Shown here piece after piece: positions 59,542 to 64,000 of a stretch of DNA of 64,000 bases. The DNA is from Caballeronia jiangsuensis (lineage in GTDB: Bacteria > Pseudomonadota > Gammaproteobacteria > Burkholderiales > Burkholderiaceae): NCBI GenBank assembly GCA_000648925.1, contig JFHF01000003.1, positions 62,001 through 126,000 of the forward strand, in the 5' to 3' direction. The notes below the pieces were generated by a model. That model did no database searches and was not told the DNA's origin. It saw nothing but the letters and a program-made list of their open reading frames with translations. Both the position numbers and the translations under genes were made by a program. Position 1 is the stretch's first letter. Each line of letters begins with the position of its first letter.

Positions 59542-60888
59542 TCAGGCTTGCGCCGTTGCGCTGGCCAGTTCCTCGAAGCTGACTTCCTTGTCGGTCACCT
59601 TGGCCTTGCCCAGGACGAAATCGACGACGTTGCTTTCCACGACGTACGCTTCCATCTCGGCGAGGCGCTGCTGGTTCGAATAATACCAGCGGACGACTTC
59701 CTTCGGGTCTTCGTAGCTCTTGGCGAATTCGTCCACTTCAGCGCGGATCTGTTCCGGCTTCGCCTGCAGTTCGTTGGCCTTCACCAACTCGGCCAGCACG
59801 AGGCCCAGCTTCACGCGGCGCTCGGCCTGTTCAGCGAACATTTCGGCCGGGATCGGCGCGTCGGCGGCGTTCGGCACACCGCGCTGCTGCAGGTCCTGGC
59901 GCGCCATTTCGACGAGACGCTGCTGATCCTGCTCGATCAGCGCCTTCGGCACGTCCAGCTCGGAGATCTTCAGGAGCGCGTCCATGACCTGGTTCTTCAC
60001 GATCTGCTGCGTGCGGCGCTTTGCTTCACGCTCCAGGTTGTCCTTGATCTCGGTGCGCATCTTCGTGAGATCGCCGTCTTCGATGCCGAGCGACTTCGCG
60101 AAGTCCGCGTTGATTTCCGGCAGATGCGGCCACTCGATCTTCTTGACCGTGATCGTGAACTGCGCCGTTTTGCCCGCGACGTCCTTGCCGTGATAGTCCT
60201 CGGGGAACTTGAGATCGAAATCGCGCGATTCGCCGACCTTCAGGCCCGTGGCGGCTTGCTCGAATTCGGGCAGCATGCGGCCTTCGCCCAGCACGAACGC
60301 GAAGTCTTCCGCGCTGCCGCCTTCGAACGCGACACCGTCGATCTTGCCGACGAAGTCGAGCGTCACGCGGTCGCCGTCGGCTGCTGCCGTGCTCGCGCCG
60401 CCGTCGCCGTGCTCGCCGGCTTCGCCGCGTGCGTGGAAATGCACGCGCTGCTTGCGCAGGATGTCCAGCGTGCGATCGACTTCAGCTTCGGAGATGGTCG
60501 TGACCGTGCGTTCGATTTCAGCGTTCGCCACATCGCCGAGTTGCACTTCCGGATAGACCTCGAAGGTCGCGTCGAACGCGTAGGCGTCGGCTGCGACTTC
60601 CGACTTCGGCGCGAAGCTCGGCTGGCCCGCGACGCGCAGGTTTTCGGCGCGCGTGACGTCGAAGAATTCCTTGCCGACCTTGTCGCTCAGCACTTCCGCC
60701 TCGACCTGGCCGCCGTACTGCTGCGTCACCATCTTGAGCGGCACCTTGCCCGGGCGGAAGCCCGGCATGCGCACGTTCTTGGCCAACTGGCGGATGCGCG
60801 AATCCACTTCCTTCTGCACGGTGTCTTTCGGCAGGGAAATCGTCACGCGGCGTTCGAGCTTGCCGAGGTTCTCAACTACGTTAGCCAT
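59542..60888 (-). CDS. tig: Trigger factor
   Basis: A 448-residue ribosome-associated chaperone. The ribosome-binding signature [11 protein letters not shown] lies near residue 44, the FKBP-type isomerase domain near 165-245 and a helical C-domain after. The ATG at 60888 gives the usual [17 protein letters not shown] start; the frame extends further upstream. It is the first gene of the tig-clpP-clpX-lon set. Confidence 0.97.
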   Translation of the reverse strand: MANVVENLGKLERRVTISLPKDTVQKEVDSRIRQLAKNVRMPGFRPGKVPLKMVTQQYGGQVEAEVLSDKVGKEFFDVTRAENLRVAGQPSFAPKSEVAADAYAFDATFEVYPEVQLGDVANAEIERTVTTISEAEVDRTLDILRKQRVHFHARGEAGEHGDGGASTAAADGDRVTLDFVGKIDGVAFEGGSAEDFAFVLGEGRMLPEFEQAATGLKVGESRDFDLKFPEDYHGKDVAGKTAQFTITVKKIEWPHLPEINADFAKSLGIEDGDLTKMRTEIKDNLEREAKRRTQQIVKNQVMDALLKISELDVPKALIEQDQQRLVEMARQDLQQRGVPNAADAPIPAEMFAEQAERRVKLGLVLAELVKANELQAKPEQIRAEVDEFAKSYEDPKEVVRWYYSNQQRLAEMEAYVVESNVVDFVLGKAKVTDKEVSFEELASATAQA

Positions 60889-61414
60889 GGCTGAAATCGT
60901 CCTAGAGTAAATCGTAAATTCGGTGTTCGGTTCTTCCGCGGTTCTTAAGGCGCGGGTCCGGATGCGGGCTCTGCGGGAGCCGGCCGAAATCGACGCCTGG
61001 CGCCGAAAGACGCTTGAAAAACGCATCTCGCGGCGTGCCGGAACGTCGCCCGACACGGTGTCAGTCAACAGAGCCAAGTATTTTAGCAAACAATTCCGCG
61101 CGGTCCGTCCGACGAATTCGTCAACGCGCCGTTTCAGCCGGATTTGCCCGTCAAAGCGCCCTTTTTGCGAGGAAATTTCGGCGTAAATCCGCGTTTTTCC
61201 GACGCGCTCCTACGCGCACAATTCCCGTTATCGGCGCGCCGCTATTTTGCGGCGCGCGCCGCGCTGATAAGCTTGTCGACGCATGATTCACGCGACGAAG
61301 CCGCCCGGCGCGCAATCCATTGCCGCAAGGCATGAAGCGCATGCAACAAGTGCATAGATAAGGCATCGCCGCGGCTTTTCAATCGTTCCTTCACACCAGA
61401 ACATTCGAGACACC
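60889..61414. other. Divergent tig / glycerate kinase intergenic region
   Basis: 526 bases without a supportable gene. It holds the candidate tig promoter at 61080-61088. No tRNA, riboswitch or strong terminator is visible. Confidence 0.45.
61080..61088 (-). promoter_or_regulatory. Possible extended -10 promoter of tig
   Basis: TGCTAAAAT on the minus strand is an extended -10 element (TG-N-TAAAAT) about 190 bases before the tig start. No matching -35 box is clear. Confidence 0.4.
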
Positions 61415-62563
61415 ATGCCTAACGCCACGTCTGCTGCTCCTGTAGTTGTCATCGCTCCCGATTCCTTCAAGGGCTCGCTCTCCGCGGAAGGCGTCGCGAA
61501 CGCCATCGCGGAAGGCATCAGGCGCGCACGGCCGGACGCCGACATCCGCATCCGCCCGATGGCCGACGGCGGCGAAGGCACGCTCGACGCGATGCTCTCG
61601 GCGGGCGGCGAGCGCCGCATGCTCAACGTGCGCGGCGCGGCCGACGCGCGTCGCGATGCCGCGACCGGCCTCCTCGACGATGGCGGCGCGATCATCGAGA
61701 CGGCGGAAGTCGTCGGCATCACGGACCCGGATGGCATGGCGGTGCCGGTCACCGAACGCAGCACGCTCGGCATGGGCGAGGCGATCCGCGCGCTGCTCGA
61801 TTCCGGCGCGCGCACGTTCTATGTCGCGCTCGGCGGCAGCAGCACGAATGACGGCGGCGCGGGCCTGCTCGTCGGCCTCGGGCTCAAACTTTTCGATGCG
61901 GCCGGCAAGGAACTCGCACCGGTGCCGTCGGCGCTGGCGCAGATCGCGCGCATCGACGCGTCGGGACTCGATCCGCGTGTGAAGGATGCGAAATTCGTCG
62001 GCATGTCGGATGTCGATAATCCGCTCACCGGCGATCACGGCGCGACCGCGATCTTCGGTCCGCAAAAAGGCGTGACGCCCGAACAAGTGGCGACGATCGA
62101 CGCCGCCCTCGTCCATTTCGCCGATCTCCTCGAACCCGCGATGGGCGTCGCGAAGCGCAACGAACCCGGCGCGGGCGCGGCCGGTGGACTCGGCTTCGCG
62201 CTGCACATGCTCGGCGCGCGCTTCGAGACGGGCGCGGAAGTGGTCGCCCGCGAAATCGGCCTCGATGCCGCGCTCGAAGGCGCGAACTGGCTGATCACGG
62301 GCGAAGGCCGTTCGGATGTCCAGACGCTGCACGGCAAGGCGCCCTTCATCGCCTGCAAGCACGCACGCGATTCGGGCGTGCCCGCGTCGCTGCTGTCGGG
62401 CGCGGTCGATTCGGCTGCGCTGCCGCGGCTCTCCGAATTCTTCAGCGGCTGCTTCTCGCCCGCGCCGGGCCCGATCACGCTCGAAACGGCGATCCGCGAC
62501 GCCGCGCGTCTCCTCGCTAACGAAGCCGAGCAACTCACGCGGCTCAGGTTCGGTTCGATCTGA
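61415..62563 (+). CDS. Glycerate kinase
   Basis: A 382-residue GarK-family kinase that phosphorylates D-glycerate. The N-terminal VIAPDSFKGSLSA and MADGGEGTLDA, the GGSSTNDGGAG loop near residue 139 and the ITGEGRSDVQTLHGKAP motif near 293-309 are diagnostic. It is convergent with the PepSY gene, with 13 bases between stops. Whether the 2- or 3-phosphate is made is not visible here. Confidence 0.95.
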   Translation: MPNATSAAPVVVIAPDSFKGSLSAEGVANAIAEGIRRARPDADIRIRPMADGGEGTLDAMLSAGGERRMLNVRGAADARRDAATGLLDDGGAIIETAEVVGITDPDGMAVPVTERSTLGMGEAIRALLDSGARTFYVALGGSSTNDGGAGLLVGLGLKLFDAAGKELAPVPSALAQIARIDASGLDPRVKDAKFVGMSDVDNPLTGDHGATAIFGPQKGVTPEQVATIDAALVHFADLLEPAMGVAKRNEPGAGAAGGLGFALHMLGARFETGAEVVAREIGLDAALEGANWLITGEGRSDVQTLHGKAPFIACKHARDSGVPASLLSGAVDSAALPRLSEFFSGCFSPAPGPITLETAIRDAARLLANEAEQLTRLRFGSI

Positions 62564-62576
62564 GCGTCGGGAACCG

Positions 62577-63989
62577 CTAGACGACCGCGCCCTTTGCGCC
62601 GAAGGCGAGCCGGTCGAGGCACCAGACGGCGAGCATCGTCGCACCCATCAGCGGGAAAACCACGCCCAGCAAGGTCAGGCCGCCGCGCCACGCGCGCATC
62701 GGCGGTCGCTTGACGGGACGCGCCGGCGCGCCGAGCTCACGCGCAGGCCGGCGCTTCCACCACATGATGAAGCCCGTCATGGCAAGCGTCGCGAGCCCGA
62801 GCGAGATCGCGGAGCAGACGATCTGGTTCGCGAGCCCGAAGTAGCGCCCCATGTGCAGCGACGTGCCATACGAAATCCATTGCGCGACGCGTCCGTAGCT
62901 CGCGTAATCGATATCGGACAGCACGCGGCCGCTGTACTGATCGATGTGAAGCGTGCGTTCGGCGCGCGGATCGGCCGGAAAATACGAAACCGTGTAGACG
63001 CCCGTCGGCTTGTCGGGCAGCGCGATGCCGTAGTCGTCCTCGATTCCATTTTTCGCGGCGAGCGCGACCACGTCGTCGATCGACACGCGCGCGGTCGGCG
63101 AAGCAGCGTCGGCGCTGTCGGGCACGGTCGTCGCGCCGACGGCCCACGGCGTCTGATGCAGCGGGAGGTCGTCCATCTTCATGCCGTGCATCGCGTGCTC
63201 ATCCGTGTTCTTCGATGCAGCGCCGGGCGCGGCCGAATGGACATGCGCTTCGCCCCACGCGCCCTTCGGATAGCCGAGCGACGCCGATGTCGCGAGCGCC
63301 TTGAACTCCTTGCCCCACGATCCCGACCACGGCAGCCCCGAGAGCACGAAGAACAGCGCGCCGATGGCGAGCCAGATGCCGCCCACCGCATGGAGATCGC
63401 GCCACCACGCGCGCCCTTGCAGCGACAGGCGCGGCAGCCACACGCCGCCCTGTCGCGCGTTCGACCGGCTCGGCCACCACAGCGCGATGCCCGTGCCGAT
63501 CATCACGAGAGTCCAGCAGCCGGCCAGTTCCATCACGAGTTCGCCGGTCTTGCCGAGCATCAGCCCGCGATGCAGATTGCGCACCTGCTTCATCAACCGA
63601 TCTTCGACGGACAGCGTGCCGAGCACTGCGCCGTCATAGGGATTCACATACACGCTTTCGCTCTCGCCCGAAGGCCGGCGAAAGACGAACTCGGCGCTGC
63701 GCGTGCGATCGGTTTCGATTTGCGCGAGCGTCGGCACGGCGCCGCGCGGCTCGCTTGCGGCGGCCTTCGCGAGCAGGACATCGCGGGAAAGCTGCGGGCC
63801 GTGCGTATCCGCGACGACCATCCGGTCGCGATACAGAAGCGGCTCGATCTGCGGCTGGAAGCAATAGATCGTGCCGGTGATCGCGAGCACGATGACGAGC
63901 GGCATCACGAAGAGCGCCGCATAGAAATGCCAGCGCCAGAGCGTGCGACGGTGCGCCGCGACCTCCGCGTTCAGGTTGGGTGCAAGCAT
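62577..63989 (-). CDS. PepSY-domain membrane protein with His/Met-rich loop
   Basis: A 470-residue inner-membrane protein of the PepSY-TM group (COG3182-like), with four to five helices (about residues 22-44, 150-172, 200-222, 385-410, 435-456) and PepSY-like parts in the periplasmic loops. Members are linked to reductive iron or metal uptake. A loop at residues 249-278 is rich in His and Met (His249, 251, 265, 268, 278; Met267, 270, 272), suggesting metal binding. The ATG is 11 bases from the window edge, so its ribosome site and promoter are not fully seen. Confidence 0.88.
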   Translation of the reverse strand: MLAPNLNAEVAAHRRTLWRWHFYAALFVMPLVIVLAITGTIYCFQPQIEPLLYRDRMVVADTHGPQLSRDVLLAKAAASEPRGAVPTLAQIETDRTRSAEFVFRRPSGESESVYVNPYDGAVLGTLSVEDRLMKQVRNLHRGLMLGKTGELVMELAGCWTLVMIGTGIALWWPSRSNARQGGVWLPRLSLQGRAWWRDLHAVGGIWLAIGALFFVLSGLPWSGSWGKEFKALATSASLGYPKGAWGEAHVHSAAPGAASKNTDEHAMHGMKMDDLPLHQTPWAVGATTVPDSADAASPTARVSIDDVVALAAKNGIEDDYGIALPDKPTGVYTVSYFPADPRAERTLHIDQYSGRVLSDIDYASYGRVAQWISYGTSLHMGRYFGLANQIVCSAISLGLATLAMTGFIMWWKRRPARELGAPARPVKRPPMRAWRGGLTLLGVVFPLMGATMLAVWCLDRLAFGAKGAVV

Positions 63990-64000
63990 GGCGATTCTCG

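Overview
This 64-kb window is one continuous chromosomal stretch of a high-GC betaproteobacterium. Gene order and protein sequences point to Burkholderiaceae, most like Caballeronia or Paraburkholderia; the genus is inference. Landmarks that support this are tig-clpP-clpX-lon-hupB-tRNAs-ppiD, mltG-tmk-holB-tatD, yciB-bolA-ppiC, prkA-yeaH and a SYLF-domain lipoprotein of the Burkholderia type. I see no insertion sequence, prophage, integron, rRNA operon or CRISPR array, so it reads as core genome with a few accessory islets.

Layout. 1-3055: the stress kinase pair prkA and yeaH (yeaH runs off the left edge). 3431-6040: a fumarylacetoacetase/hydratase-family enzyme and a chemoreceptor with a C-terminal CheR-tether-like pentapeptide. 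6218-12398: a complete ribose-type ABC operon in the order rbsB-A-C-R-K, with a candidate promoter, a LacI-type operator and a strong hairpin upstream. 12440-14929: small genes (a 93-residue conserved protein, a PsiF-repeat protein, a two-helix membrane protein, a SYLF lipoprotein). 15027-19558: an osmotic and envelope group (GT4 glycosyltransferase, OtsA, an MscS-type channel, a Rap1a-like exported protein). 19665-24037: an ankyrin protein, TatD, HolB, Tmk and MltG on one minus-strand unit, with ygfZ and a TANGO2-like gene divergent.

25972-26698 is an AT-richer islet with an L,D-transpeptidase-like (Tlde1/DUF2778) protein and a tightly coupled two-helix membrane protein. This is the best candidate in the window for an undescribed toxin/immunity pair. 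26804-36307 is a nine-gene minus-strand lipid-catabolism block: acyl-CoA ligase, FadJ-type bifunctional enzyme, nicotinamidase, thiolase, Dabb protein, PaaI thioesterase, medium-chain reductase, SDR and an HSL-type hydrolase. 36414-40310 runs rightward: selO-msrB (redox), then yciB-bolA-ppiC.

40413-49688 holds purL (minus), then a DadA-like oxidase, the NAD(P)HX repair enzyme and pgi (plus). 49740-51581 holds divergent ybbA/tesA, whose start codons overlap in one CATG, and a small lipoprotein. 51682-60888 is the protein-quality-control block, all minus strand: tig, clpP, clpX, lon, hupB, tRNA-Val, tRNA-Asp, ppiD, with clear hairpin terminators after clpX, lon and the tRNAs and consensus-like promoters for lon and hupB. 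The right end has a glycerate kinase convergent with a PepSY membrane protein that carries a His/Met-rich loop.

Together the genes serve stress survival (PrkA/YeaH, Lon/Clp, trehalose, MscS, SelO/MsrB), sugar and fatty-acid use, envelope biogenesis and core replication and purine metabolism.
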